Numbered from the stretch's first letter, positions 1 to 13,215 are shown. The stretch: DNA of 64,000 nt from Gonocerus acuteangulatus (GCA_946811695.1 OX328132.1:96410022-96474021), one strand, 5' to 3'. The notes: generated by a model from the sequence alone, not told the origin. Numbers and translations are program-made.

Positions 1-3000
1 AATGTTGATTATAGAATAAAATAACTCACGTTTGTGTAAATTATTTTACTAGTTTTTCTATAAGAATTTCGCAATTGAGGTATCAGCGGAAAAATTAAAA
101 TTTTGAGAATTGCTGAAAAATCTAAGCGAAATTTCATTTAACTTTTGAAATATTTTAAGAAAAATGATAAGGCACTAAAAGTTATAAAAACATCTTACAG
201 AGTGAATATCGGTCAGTTTCGATAGCTTCAGCAATTTGTAAAAGTTAGTAAGTCAAAAGTCAAGTTTAAATCGCCGGAAAATGTCCATTTCTTGCCTTAT
301 TTTTAGTACTTATTGCTATTTTGCTTAGCCGCGAATCAATTTTAAGCTTTCTGCATAAAACATTATAGAATTTATTGCAAATATTCATGTCATAGACCTT
401 GGGAAGGTCTATGACATGAATATTTTCGGAGTTATCGATTTTTATTTGGAAAAAAAATGTTCCGGAACATTTTTTAATTACGTTGACCTCAATTATTATT
501 ATTTCAGGAATTCAGAAGATAATCCCGCATAAGCTATAAGTCGTACTTGACGTTTTTTATTCAAGATGATGTAAAAATGTATATATATATAGTGGATTTT
601 CTACTAACATCAAATAAGGCTGTTATTTGTAGAGGTAGTGAATATTTAATGTCTTAGGTTATTTTTCTTAATTTTCTAAAATCTTTTTTGTTTAATTCAT
701 TTCATGAAAGTCCCAATACTCACATATTTCTAAAAATCATACGCTTAAATAATTTTTACTAAGCAATGGCATTTTTTAATATGTAGGTAGTTTTAAAAGA
801 GGTTAAAATAGTACCTTTTTGCTTTTTTCATAGTATTTCTAACAGTAATATTAGAAAACACAAAACAAAATATTTTTATGAGTTTTTACCGTAGATTTTG
901 CTATTACCAAAAGGCCGTTCGTAATTATATGATGAATTTTTTTAAATATTTTCCACCTAATGTATAAGATCTTAATGTTACCACTTGTTTTTAATTCTCT
1001 CCTTGGCTGTGCAAAATTTAATAGATTCTTTCTCATCTCAGGGAGATTATTTATTATAACGTTCGCCAACATTTTTACCACTCCAGGGTTTGGTATCAAA
1101 AAATTAAAAAAAAAAAATGGATTTGACCACAAATGTTTTTCCTGCAGCTCTTAAATATTGTCCCACAATTTCATCAAGAGTCATTTTTTCATGTGATAAA
1201 AGCTAAAAAACGTTCATTGACCATTATTTCTGGATCAAATATTTTTGATAAATAATAAGAAGTATTTAAGAACAATCAACTTTTTTAAAATAGAAATAAC
1301 TTGCTAATGACCATAGCAGTCGATGCTCCAGAGGAAAAAGAAAAAAAAAAAACTTTTGATTAGTGAACGTGATATGAAATTGAAATTCGCCCATTGGTAA
1401 CAATATTTTATCTTCTTATTTGACTTTTTTGATTATCAACAACCCACTGGAAAGATAATTTATTTCAGAAAACATTAACTACAAGACAAATTTAAAATAA
1501 TCATAGTAAAACTTTAAGGAAGGCTCTATAACAAAAAAAAAAACAATAATCCCCAATTTATAACCAACATAGGAAATAGAGAAAGAAAAACTTATTAATA
1601 ACGCTGTTTTATATTTTTGAGTGTTTTTTTTCCTTTATAATAATGAATCTTTATTTTTATAGTAAATAAAATATATGATTAGTTTTAAATTTATAGTTGA
1701 AATTAATTATTCCATGACTTTAATCACAAGAGATTTTTGTAATCAAGTCTAAATTCCTTATCAGTATTTCAGATAAAAATGTTTTCGATCAATATTAATA
1801 AACATTTAAAAGCAATCAATTTAGTCCGAATTAAATGTCCATTTTGATCCGCGGGAATTAAATAAAATTTAATTTTTCTCCCTTATTTTGATGTCATGAA
1901 CTTTTTAAAAGGTAATGAATACTTAATTATGTGTACGTTTATTACATTTTGACGTCTTCTGTATTATATGTGCATTTATCTCACTCAATTACGACCCAAT
2001 TTTTTGATGTTTTTTATTTTTTTTTATTTATTTTATTATTATTTATTTATTGTTTTATTTTTACACCTTCAAAGTTTCATGTGTATATCAATAGATAACT
2101 TTCAAAACCACCCTTCCTATTAAACATTTTTCCCCCTCCCGTCTATTTGCATTCTATCTGAAAAGAGCACCTTTTAAACATACTACAGCAATTCCTCGAA
2201 ATATTTACATCCATTAATATTTTAATAAGGTAAACAAAAATAAAATAGTTAGTCACAGCATTTTACAACCCGAAAATTGTACTTATGTCCTTTAATGCAT
2301 ATTTAATTATTTTCTACTAATCTCCAACTTTAAACTTTTTTTTTTATTATATAATCATGGTTTGGTCACAGAGATTATTAAGCTAATAAAAACTATTTAA
2401 TAATAGTAGTAGTTAATATGCGTTTTATGATTCAACTATGGGTTTAATCAAAGTAAATGTTAAAAAAAAACATATGAACATGATGTTTGAAATAGGTAAA
2501 CAATATTTTCAGCTTTTATTAGAAGAAAAATAATCACTTTACTTATAAATACGGCGTTTTAAAATAAATATTTATTTTGTTGATCTGGGAGGGTGGAGTT
2601 CTCTGTCTATTATCATTGATTTGGCAGAAAAAATTTTATTGTTAGAACTTTTGATTATATAAAGAATATAAGAACAGGAAATAGCCAATATATGTAAACA
2701 AAATAGATTTAATATATAATAATATGTTATCCTTTAAAATTAATTAAAAAAACTTGAGGACCTTATAGAAATAATACATGTTAAAAACGTCAAAAGGGAG
2801 CTACATTTATTATTTAATATTTTTATTTACCTCTCATTAATTTTTCCTGAAACATTCGAATTTGTATTTATTCGTTATTTTATTTTTTGTTGAGTTTGCA
2901 TCCCATAACCTATATTAATTTATTCAAAAAAAGTAATATTATCAAACAGATTGTTCATGTTCTATTCCTACAGTGATTATAAAGCCATCAAATTCGCTTG

Positions 3001-3162
3001 TGCGTTCGGAAAAATGTGTAGGAGGCCCGAATGTCATTTAACCAGTGTGTAAATATTTGGGGTTCAAATTTAAGCCAAAACATGTACAATAAACTTTTTT
3101 TTTTCTTTTTAGATGGAAGATCAAAAATATGAACTTGACTTTCAAGTTTTAGAAACCTCATT
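1..3162. other. AT-rich sequence without recognisable genes
   Basis: No frame on either strand gives a protein resembling a known family, and I see no tRNA or rRNA fold. The only structured item is the hairpin listed separately. There is a short (TA) run near 580-590. Everything else is A/T homopolymer-rich, apparently unique or very old repeat sequence. Confidence 0.6.
379..425. repeat. Perfect 22-bp hairpin with 3-nt loop
   Basis: Positions 379-400 are the exact reverse complement of 404-425, separated by GGG. Such a long perfect stem is unexpected by chance. No flanking duplication shows that it is a transposon. It could be a templated-inversion (snap-back) scar or a small-RNA-like hairpin. 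A similar 20-bp hairpin is at 10186-10233. Confidence 0.85.
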
Positions 3163-3163
3163 T

Positions 3164-3218
3164 TTCCCTACTTGTTTCACACCCAGGCGAAACATGCCCC
3201 TGTGCTTCTTCAGGGGAA
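3164..3218 (-). ncRNA. Hammerhead ribozyme-like motif, core intact
   Basis: On the minus strand the order is stem I strand TTCCC, core CTGAAGA, a stem II region (GCAC...GTGT with a CAGG/CCTGG inner part), GAAA, then CAAGTA and GGGAA. TTCCC and GGGAA pair perfectly as stem I, and stem III is reduced to A-U and C-G before the presumed cleavage after A of GTA. This matches a type I hammerhead with a minimal stem III. Stem II contains mismatches, so activity is uncertain. Confidence 0.6.
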
Positions 3219-3775
3219 CGTGTTATAAATATAAAATAGTTTACATCTTCAACTTGAGGAGAAGAACCTTCCACTGTTAGGGCCAAGTTTAGACTGGTCA
3301 TGGTCTGAAAGAACCCAATATGGCGGAAAATACTCAGCTGATCAATTGTCGATATTTGATAAGTATGAAATTATATTTCATAAGAATTATAGTCTTATGC
3401 ATTAACACCTCTTTCAAGTTATACATATTTTTTATTATTTATCAAATAAGTTAATAAAACGTTATTTAGATGTATTTCGTTTTTATTTTATTTTTTACTT
3501 TTTTTTATTTACCACTCTCATTCTATTTTTTTATTATGTGAATATTTTCCTTAATCATTCTTTAAATTCTGTTTCATTTTGTTTACAATGTGCTAATGTT
3601 TTCAAAATCAAGATTATGTTTATATTTTATAGCATGATAAGCTGTTTAATTCGTTTTCGAAGTAGCTGTACCGATATTGGATGCTTTCAGACCATGACCA
3701 GCCTAGACGTTGCCCTACTAGTGGAAGGTTCTGCTCCTTAAATTGAGGCTGTAAATTATTTTATATTTATAACGT

Positions 3776-3817
3776 GCTCCCCTGAAGAGGCACCAATAGG
3801 GTGCGAAATATGTAGGG
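3776..3817 (+). ncRNA. Hammerhead ribozyme-like motif, inverted partner
   Basis: The plus strand shows CTCCC, core CTGAAGA, stem II GCACC-AATAG-GGTGC, GAAA, TATGTA and GGG. Stem I is CCC/GGG. Stem II pairs for five base pairs, with one extra G after the core. Stem III would be A-U plus a U-G wobble. It is the opposite-orientation relative of the motif at 3164-3218. Confidence 0.6.
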
Positions 3818-3829
3818 TAAAATAAAGTA

Positions 3830-6420
3830 TGTAAAACGTGAAGGTGAAGTTCTTATTTTTAACCGCTAACAAAATTCGAAGATTGAAGTAAAGGGTCAGC
3901 TTAACATTACTCAATTTTATTTTAAAATATATTTGTATCGACTATTAAGACATGATCTCGTGTATTTGCACACTGGGTAATCAAAACGGTCAACAATCTC
4001 TTCTGGATGTCATTAAAGAGTTTAATCAGTAAATGTTCAATTAAATCCGTCCCCTTCTATTTAATCTGTAAGTGTTTAGCTGACAATATTCAATTTTTCA
4101 AGTAAATGCAATGTCATCCAAGTTCTGACACGACCAATGAGTTAAGAAAAACTTTATAGTGACCTTAAACGGTAGAGACAAGGTCGTAATATTCCACCCA
4201 AAAATAGTTTTTGCCCCCCAAAAAAATAGTTACGCCATAAAAAATCATTTGAAAAGATATTATAAAAAGTAATTTGGTATATTGTTCAAACATTAACCTA
4301 TTTTCATAAAATAACTTCGCTCAAGTAGTAAAAATAAACCTAGGTATCTAGTTAGACCTCTTTTAAAATACTTTATGAATATATTTTATGACGATTATCC
4401 TTGAATAATCATTACCCTCTGTCTTTGTAAAATGCTGCTTCCAAAAATAATTATTTGCTGTATATATATTTTGAATTGGGTTAAGTTCTGTACTTACCTA
4501 AAGTAATGGAAACATGACGCTTTATTAATTGTAATAATTGGCCTACAAGTGGCCTACTATTGGGATAAGTATAAGATAAATGTTAAATGTTCCATCATGA
4601 TATTATTTATGTGATTACTATGTTGTTAAATTTTATGCAGTAAGTATGTACTTTTCTTGTCCGTTTGTAACATTTTTTCTTAATAAATGTGTGTAATATT
4701 TAAATCTGTGTGTTATGTAATATGTAGTTTTTCTGCTCACAATATCCTTAGATTTTGGAGCGAAGTAATATTCTAAATGTAGTATTTATAGGATTTGGAC
4801 AAGTTTCTCCGGAATCTGTCTGAATCGACTTTGTATACATAGTTTTATTCTTGATGTGAGTTTAGTAATTTTATTAAAGGAAGCAGCATTTATTTTTTAG
4901 AGTAGTGAAATAGAAATAAATGTGTATTTGATGTTAGAAAATAAGGGCTGGAGTAAATGAGGGGGAGGGAGGGTACAGTATTTAAGTGGAGAGGAGTAAT
5001 TCAAGCTGGGATTTGGACTAGGTTAGGTTAGAAGCTCGACCAAAGGGATCATTAGCCATCCTAGTTTCATCATTTTTATCTTATGGAAAGAATTAGTCAT
5101 TCTCTGAAATGTACTTTATAATTAAATATCTATTTAATAATAGAACGTAGAGAGGAATGCCCTTTCAAAAAGGCCTCGCTGAAGGAGGTTTCTAAATAGC
5201 GTCCCACCAATCACTGCGTGCTGTCAAGAGGATGTCCGTTTTGTATTCAACAGTCCTGCCGGAAGGACATCGAGACCTTTCCGCTAGTAGGGTCAAGGGT
5301 TAAATTATTGTTCCATCACGTTCTGGGAAATGTCATATAACAAAAATAAGTTGTCATATTCCATTTTTTTTCTTTTAATACTAATATGAAGATTCCAGAA
5401 GAACTTGGGAAATTACTTACGGAATAACATATCGTAACAATTTAAGTTCAACAAGCTTTCAGCGAATCCTGCTGTACTCCAGTATATATTTGTGTTTGGT
5501 CCTTCAATGAAAATGTCAAACAATAAAAAAAAAATAGGTATCAATATTCAATTTATTGTCAGATAATTAAGGTTCTCTCAATAAAAGAGATGAATTTCAA
5601 AAATGATTCCCTTTATGATGTTGGCTTTTTTTCATCTCTTCTTTTCAGTTTTGAACTTGCTTCGAAATTTTATACTTCTGAAACTTCGAAGCTGAAATGA
5701 AACTGCTAATTACATGTTCTTCCCATTCATTTAAATTGGCGCTGCGGAATCAATTCAATTCTTTATTATATTCTTTTGGCAGAGGTCATAAAATATAGCA
5801 CATCCCAAATTTGTCTACATATTCCCTGTTTGTTAAGTATATCCGATATTACCTCCCACATTTCTGCAGCATAAGACATATTTGCGTATAATAGCCCATA
5901 TTTTGTGCTAATGCCCTTGGTAGTGGGACCACCTATAATTTAAAAAAAAAAAAATCAAGAAACAAATAACCCATATTAGTGTAGAATAGCGCATATATTT
6001 TTTTCATGAGAACCCAAAGGAGAAAATTAGCATATAATAAAAAAGTGAAATCTACAGTTTGCATCATCATTCCAATAACGATGTAGAAAGTTTTTTCCGG
6101 ATAGAAAACATTTTTTTCACGTATTCATGTCTATGTTAGATCGATAGTAGCCACTTTTCTTTGCTGTTGCATATATTAATTTAAATTGTTGCCAATTGAC
6201 CAACTAACTCCAAACGTGGAACTTCAGAATCGTGAATGGGAATTGAAATTTAAAATGCTCGTTCTGCTGAAAATGTAATAAGATTAATTTAGTTTTCGTT
6301 TGTAACAAACTTTCACGTTTTACAATTCTCTCGAATATGATAAATTATGATTTTTTTAGCACTATGAACAGTATATTTTTTATTTCTGGCACTCCTGTAA
6401 AAATTACTCTCTACTTTCTA
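3830..6420. other. AT-rich sequence, nothing recognised
   Basis: Both strands lack a recognisable protein, RNA gene, terminal repeats or tandem array. A GGTTAGGTTAG run near 5020 is too short to be telomeric. Confidence 0.5.
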
Positions 6421-6423
6421 TCA

Positions 6424-6496
6424 TTTAGGGCTGTGGAAACGCCTACACATAAGGCTGTTAAATTACTTCGGTTATCAGGCCATATGAAGGATAAAT

Positions 6497-6534
<38 letters not shown>

Positions 6535-6960
6535 CACGAATAATGTTTCTGAGTGATACGGTACTCACAGTGGGGAATTTAATGATTTGAGATTTGCAAG
6601 TTAAGGGCTGTGGACTACAAGGCTAAATAATTAGGTTAATAACATATAATGCCTCATGAAGGATTAGGTATAGAAAATAAATTGCAAGAATAATGTTTCG
6701 TAGTTAAACTGAATATACGGCAAGGCATTTAATAATATGCGATTCGAAAGTTAAGGGCTGTGGTCTATAAGGCTAGTTAATTAGGTTAATATCATATAAG
6801 GTTTCATGAAGGATTAAGTATAGAAAATAAATTGGGCGAATAATGATTCTAAGTGAATCAGAACACATGACATGGTATTTAATAATATGAAATTCGAAAG
6901 TTAAGGGCTGTGGACTACAAGGCTAGTTAATTAGGTTAATAACATAAAGAAGTCTCACAC
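6424..6960 (+). repeat. 150-bp tandem repeat, about four degenerate units
   Basis: The block TTAAGGGCTGTGG recurs at 6601, 6751 and 6901, a constant 150-bp step. A more diverged version stands at about 6424, interrupted by a 33-base A run (6501-6533). Each unit continues with a GGCTAG/AATTAGGTTAAT block, a CATGAAGGAT block and an AATAATGTTTC block. Similar ATATTTAATAATA phrases near 6967, 7088 and 7542 suggest further decayed units. This looks like a small satellite array. Confidence 0.8.
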
Positions 6961-9040
6961 ACCACGATATTTAATAATAAGCTATTGTTTAATAATGGCT
7001 GTGTAGTGAGGAAAAACTTGAGGCTGGGTGATTCGTTCTCTAACTTAATAAAAACATTCATTATTCAGTTATTAATCCCACCACAGGATATTTAATTCTA
7101 AGAGATTCTCGAGACACGAGCTTAATATAATGCGAAGACATCTGGTTCAAAAGAATGGTGAGCCATAACGTACCCTCATAATCCAGCTCCTACAATCTCA
7201 AGCTAATAGGATAGAAAAAAAGGCGGCTTGAGTAATTGATTTCATCTTGAGTATTCCTCAAGGTAGTATAAGAGGTTATCTTCTAATAAAGTCTGTAACT
7301 GTCAATTGATAACAATCGATTGGCTTAATAATTGTTAATGAGTAAAACGTTTGAGCTTCAAGAAACTCAAAACAGGATATCTAACAAGGACAAAATATGT
7401 TCATTAAAAAAAGAAGTGGAAGGTCCTCCGGTTCATTTAGCAGAACAAATAGTGATAGATATTACTTGCTGTCATATGAGTGTTTCTAATAAATTAAAAT
7501 TAGAATACAATCTCGATGAATTTAACCCTTAACTGTAAGAAGATATTTAATAATTATCGGTTTAATAAGAGTGTAACAAGGTCTTCAGAAATACTGGAGA
7601 CCAAAGAAATAGCCTAAGTGGTATTTGATGCTCTAACCTTGAAAGGAAATGATAGACGTCAAGAAATGGAGCAAGCTGTAAAACATTTTCATTACAAGAC
7701 ATTCGTTTTGCAGGCCATTCATATCATCTTGCTCCTTGCAAAAAGGTACAGCCTCCTTCCTCACGCGCCCTTAATGTTTAAATATATTTGGCATATATAA
7801 TATCTACGTGTAATTTGTGTCGTGTAACAATAAATGTTTAATGTATGTAACCATTAGATGTAACTTTAACATATGTATTTGTATGTTTAATCGTATTTTG
7901 GCTTAGTGTACATTTAATGATATATTTGTTAGTCGGTGTATTGTATAAGTATCGAAGAGATTTCCAAAAAAAAAAAAAAGAGCTATTTAAAGGCACAAGC
8001 AGGATGTTTGCCTTGTATGAGACTGCTTTCTGCATAAGTAAACGGACTGAGAGAAGGCTGTAATCTTAGTAAGTTAAGTATATATTTATAAAAAGAATAA
8101 TTGAAGAACTATTTTCTAATTCTTTTTCTATAAAACTTTTTTAATGAGAGTTATTTTCTTTATAACTTTTAGTTAGTTTTAGACCATAAAATTATCTTCT
8201 ACTTAATGCTACGTATTTTAATAGAGTTTATTTTCAGAACATTTGTTTATAAATATTTTTTATAAGTAGTTTTAAAAGAATTTATATATTTGTTAGTACA
8301 TATTAGATAGTTTTGTCCATTAAAGGTAGTTTCATATTTTTCAATTAATTAGGCATGATGTGGGATTAAAATTATTGTGTTTGATATTGATTAAAAATTA
8401 ATTTTAAAAATCATTTTATTTGTGTTATATATAACAAAGTTAATGCATTGCTTTAAACATTTACTTCAATTTTTAATTATATTGTCAATTTCTATTGTAT
8501 AAGATGGTGAAAAAGATAGGCTTTGTACACGAAATGGTCCGGGAGTCAAATGAAGGTAACAGTAAAATCTGATTTGTAAAATCGTCAACGATAAATTAGT
8601 ATTGTCAATATACGTTTGGAAATCTCTTACAAATTGGTAGATTATTCATTGTATAAGTAGATTTGATCACTAAATGAATTCAAGTGATTTTGTAACTTCT
8701 GTGTGTTTAAAAGTCATATATTCTACAAATGTTTCAAATAGATGTTTTAACTCATGAATGTGATGTCAATAAAAATATTGGTGTAGCTTGTGTTGTTCTT
8801 CTTCCATTCCACAAGAGTTTATACATTTTGTCAATTGGTCTCCTCAGAAACACTCAAGACTGAAAGCTTTCTTAAAACAGAAACAAAACAAAATCAAAAT
8901 TAATAACGCTGCCAATTATTTGAGAAATAATGAAGAAAAATGCACTGAAAATACAAGTACAGTTATTTTTATTTATTTTTCATTAAATGGTAGTAGGTCA
9001 TCAATTTAAATTTAATCTCACGTCTAATATCCTCTAATCT
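6961..9040. other. AT-rich sequence, possible decayed satellite at the left end
   Basis: No gene or defined element seen. A run of 13 A near 7966 and scattered phrases related to the 150-bp satellite up to about 7570 are the only structure. Confidence 0.4.
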
Positions 9041-9041
9041 A

Positions 9042-9082
9042 CTCTAAATGTTCCATGTCATTAGACACCTCTTCAGGAGCAA
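9042..9082 (-). ncRNA. Hammerhead-like relic
   Basis: The minus strand reads CTC, core CTGAAGA, stem II GTGTC-TAAT-GACAT, then GGAAC instead of GAAAC, ATTTA and GAG. Stem I is CTC/GAG and stem II pairs for five with one G-U. The mutated GAAA box should prevent cleavage. Same family as the motifs at 3.2, 38.2 and 55.0 kb. Confidence 0.45.
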
Positions 9083-9083
9083 C

Positions 9084-9086
<3 letters not shown>

Positions 9087-9163
<77 letters not shown>
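9087..9163. repeat. (TA)n followed by (GA)n microsatellite
   Basis: About 40 bases of TA run directly into about 37 bases of GA, immediately beside the hammerhead relic. Confidence 0.95.
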
Positions 9164-9164
<1 letters not shown>

Positions 9165-10185
9165 ATTTAGAGAACGAAACCTGAGATATAAAAAATATAT
9201 TTAATCTAAATATTTCATCTCTCCATTTTGGTTTACTGATGTTTCAATATTTTTAATAATGTCAATATTTTCTTATCGTGAATTTGATATAATTTCAGGT
9301 ATTACAACCTTTTAAAAGTCCAATGTGTTTTTATTTTTAACAACATGATTTCTCTAAGCGGTTTTGTAAACATACTGTTTTTCTTATAATGGCCGGCTTG
9401 ATTTTCTTTCATTTATTCATACACATGGCGAAACAATTTGGTATATATATGGTGTTCATGGGGGAGGGGTTGTTCTTTGTATTATTAAGCATGTTATATT
9501 TAGAAAGAAAGTATCAAATTTTGATTGCAGCGGCATCCGTCGTACTTTAAAAATTATTCTCTTCTACCATTTGGGTATAATTTTGCGTTATAAGATGTTG
9601 GTGCTATTAATTTCTAAACAAGGATTCAAAATGTGTTCTACAAATTATTTTTTTTTTATTATAAACATTTGTTATAATCCTTGCTGTTTATCCTCCTTGC
9701 TGTTTGTGTCATCCCGTTTATTTTCAAGTCAAAGATTATCATTAATAAAAAAAGTTAAAACTTAAAAATATTGGTGCCAGATATCTGATCGTCATTTCAC
9801 TATGTTTTTGAGCCACCCTGATTTTTTTTATGTTCCCATGTGGGCCATTATTATTTTTAAAAAGGCTCCAAAGCATGCCTCTAAATTCCCTAAACTATTG
9901 TTTAAAGGTTGGGAGGCCTTGAGCACAGAATCTTCATATGATATTAAATTATGAAATGTATTCATATACAGAAGTTAATTACCAATAAAAAAATAAAGCT
10001 GGTCTTGGAAATACCCGTGGAAGATCATCCTAGATTAAGGCCTAAATATTCCATGTGACATGCAAACACGTAGAACACCTAATAAAATAGTTTAGCGAAG
10101 ATATCTTCCGCTATTTTCGAAAAAAAATCATTAAGAACAGAAGTTGTGAAATTAATTTGTATAATAACATATGTTGTGAATAATA

Positions 10186-10233
10186 TTCTATTCTCCACAT
10201 TTGTTAAATTCTGAACAAATGTGGAGAATAGAA
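10186..10233. repeat. Perfect 20-bp hairpin
   Basis: 10186-10205 is the exact reverse complement of 10214-10233 with an 8-nt loop. It is comparable to the hairpin at 379-425, but the sequence is unrelated. Confidence 0.85.
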
Positions 10234-10873
10234 TAAATAGCAGAAATGACTGGAACGCGCAACCTTGGTACGTTCACATGCCTCAGATGCACATTGTAGA
10301 CTTTATTAAAGAATATTTAAATTCATTAGGGCACTCAATTAATAAATACAATTTCTATAATAAAATGGAAGGTTTTACTTAAAATATCTGATATAGTGAA
10401 TTCTTAAATAGAAATCCAATTATTACAATACTTTGACGGCATAAATAAAAAGATACGTTTTCTAATTGTTCGTCCTGCATAAACTAAACCGAGGAGGAAG
10501 ACACTTATAACAAATATTAAATGTATTTTCTTTTATACTATATTTTCCACAATGAATTCAATCAGTTAGTCAAAACAAACAAAAGGACTGAGTCGTCTAG
10601 GCCATTCAAAATGCAGCACCAAAGTTACTGAAAATCTGGACTACTGGAAGTGGTTAAACTCCCTTTCCTTATATGCTTAATAGTTTTAAAGAATGTTTTA
10701 TGAAGTTCTTAAAAGTTCCATTCATGAACACAAACTCAAGAGTAGAAAAAACTCTGTCTTGTAGAAGCAGCGTGATTTAAGTAATTTCCTACTCAAAGAG
10801 GATCAGTGATGACCAGAATGCCCAGATACTTCTCATACCAAGTAGCCTAATCATTAAGATTACATGAAACATA

Positions 10874-10878
<5 letters not shown>

Positions 10879-10933
<55 letters not shown>
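10879..10933. repeat. (TA)n/(TG)n microsatellite
   Basis: A long TA run ends in several TG units. Confidence 0.9.
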
Positions 10934-12786
10934 TTTGTTTGTGCTGTGTGTGTGAAGCATGGGATTCGGCCGTGAGGGCCTGATAAACATTTAATAAAGT
11001 TGTTGAAAAATCATGTTGTGTAAATTCTTTTACTGAACCCGTCACACAAAATACGTTCATAAGAAATATCGAGAATAAATAAAATATTGAAATTTACACT
11101 ACCACACATACCCGCTAGATATAATATGGTTTCGTCTAAGAAGAATCCTGGTTATGAAAACATCTTACATGGAAACGTTTCAGCATGCACACAAGCACCA
11201 TTCTGCAAAGATTCAGCTACAGCAAGCAATACCTAATTATGAAGATAATGCCACAATTTTATAGAAAATATTATATATTTCAGTTATTTAGTAAAAGAAA
11301 GGTTCAATGTAGATACAAAATTCAAGAATAGACATAAGTACAGTGACAGATAAGCAGATAATATGAATAGGGGCTTCTTCCATAGCTTTGTAATTCCTGC
11401 AAAGGGGCTTGTCACCTGCTTATTGGCTGAGTAAAAGGCAACAACATCTTTCATAGCCTTCCTCTGGAGAAAAAGTATTGCTTTAGTCCAGTTTTCCGCG
11501 ATCTTTTTTTCAAACAGTACTGGGAGTGTCGCTGAGTTAAGCGACAGATTTACTGATATTTTAACTTGGCCTAGTCAATTTTGGCCGTTTTAACCGTGGA
11601 CACAATCGTATATTTGGAAGTATCTCATGGCAAACATGTGCTTTATCTCCCGTTATTACATCAAACGTCCTCTCCATTTACGTCCAATGCCATTTCATAA
11701 CAAGTAGCATGTGGTCACACGGAATGGCAGCATTGGCATCCTTTTCCTGGAAACCCATCTTGTGTGCTTTACTAGGAATTTCACATGCCTATTAGTTTCT
11801 TAGACCTAGGTTCACAGGCTCATTTCCTAGACATTATAAATACAAAAAAAAAAATACTTTTGACATTCTATATTTCTATAGAGCAGCTGACTCAATTATA
11901 AATTTTTAAGTTAATATTCTTCCAGAGTATGGAAAGAAAATTAACACAAAAAAGGGGGGTTTTAAATAATAAATACACAAAAACTTGAAATACTAGTTTA
12001 TTAATCTTGGTGAATAATAAAAGCCTTTACGTGTAAGAAGAGAAAATCCCAAAATCATAACAACGCATAACACCCCTAGTGGCAGAAGTAACAACCAACC
12101 CTGAGGTTTGGCGGCTTAATTGAATGTAAAAAGAATTCGGCGAAACCCCCCTTTTCAACTGATTTAGTTTATTGTTACAAAAAATGTTATCCCTTTATTT
12201 ATTATTGGTTTTATGCACCTCATCTTTGGCGAATTGCAAATATTTATCTCTCTAGATGGCTACTACAAATACCGAGTGTCGTAATATAACAAAAATTATG
12301 GCCGGAATTGGCAAACTAGTAATTTGGTTCGGAATAACCCACCCCTCCAGATGGAGCATTGTGTCTAAATAACGAACTCGTTCAATCGTTTGTTAGGGGA
12401 ATACTACATGCCAGAGATGGGCATAATTTTATTTATAATTAAAAATACGAATTTATTCGTACTTCATATATTTGTAAATACGAATATAAATAAATTCGTA
12501 ATCATAGGTATGAATACGAACTTATTTATATTCACGTATATTAAATATAAAAATACAAATAATATTTTATTCGCAAATTTTCCTGCGAATACAAATAAAT
12601 TCACAGAAGAAATTGTAAATAATCACAAAAAATATGAATATTCACAAAAAATCAAGTGATTACAAAAAAATTCACATTAAAATATATAAATACAAATTTA
12701 TTCACATTATAATTTGTGAATACAAATGTATGCACAATAAAATTCGCAAATAAATTATGAATTTATTCGAATTAACGTTGAAATGA

Positions 12787-12975
12787 TAATACATTTTTTT
12801 TTTAAGTCGCCTAACGTCTAGGTTATTAGCACCTAGATTTTATTTTTACCCCGCCGCGGCACCGCGAACAACGCTGCAGGGACATAATTTGTTATCTGTA
12901 CCTCCATAAAAAAAAAACTAAAAACTAAATCTAGGCGCTGACAACCTAGACGTTAAGCGCCTTAAAAAAAAAAAG
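12787..12975. repeat. SINE-type tail module, internally palindromic, inside hAT copy 1
   Basis: CTAACGTCTAGG near the left and CCTAGACGTTA near the right face each other around a GC-rich centre containing CCCCGCCGCGGC. Both outer sides end in A/T runs. The phrase 'tctaggcgctgacaacctag' resembles the tail of the tRNA SINE at 20984-21202. The same module, with its GGAGGTACAGAT block, is in hAT copy 2. Confidence 0.6.
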
Positions 12976-13099
12976 AGGAAGAAAAAAAATCACCTTTAAT
13001 AACTTTCGTAATATCATCTTAATACGAATATATTTTTTTTTTATTTTTGTTTATCGCTTACAAGGTTTCCCCATAGCGAGGAGTAGGCCTTATATAATG

Positions 13100-13215
13100 A
13101 TATAAGTATAGTTAATGTTAGTAATTCTTTACCCTTCATACAGTTTTTATCGGTTATTTTTATGTGAGCAAATCACCTTTCCGTTGTGAAGCTCCGTGAA
13201 TAAATAAATAAATAA
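13100..13215 (+). repeat. Probable LINE 3' tail fragment
   Basis: The stretch ending GAGCAAATCACC...GTTGTGAAGCTC followed by AATAAATAAATAAATAA resembles the tails at 19976-20036 and (minus strand) 25169-25222. Together they suggest one retroelement family with a conserved 3' end. No coding sequence is left. Confidence 0.4.

Larger units (their letters stand above)
3163..3826. mobile_element. Inverted pair of hammerhead-bearing repeats (Penelope-like debris)
   Basis: Two arms, 3163-3328 read on the minus strand and 3669-3826 on the plus strand, are diverged copies of one sequence in opposite orientation. Shared blocks include CAGACCATGACCAG, GGAAGGTTCT and a hammerhead-like motif near the inner part of each arm. 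Between them lie about 340 bp of AT-rich sequence. Penelope-like retroelements are known to carry hammerhead motifs in their terminal repeats, sometimes in inverted arrangement, so a degraded element of that kind is the best guess. No reverse transcriptase remains. A simple inverted duplication is the alternative. Confidence 0.55.
9164..12403. other. AT-rich sequence with one hairpin and one microsatellite
   Basis: No protein-coding similarity is visible. It contains the hairpin at 10186-10233 and the TA/TG tract at 10879-10933, listed separately. The stretch 11380-11820 has more balanced composition but no frame I can identify. Confidence 0.45.

Noticed and set aside
5015..5035. Telomere-like GGTTAGGTTAG
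   Set aside because: Only two to three units; expected by chance in this composition.
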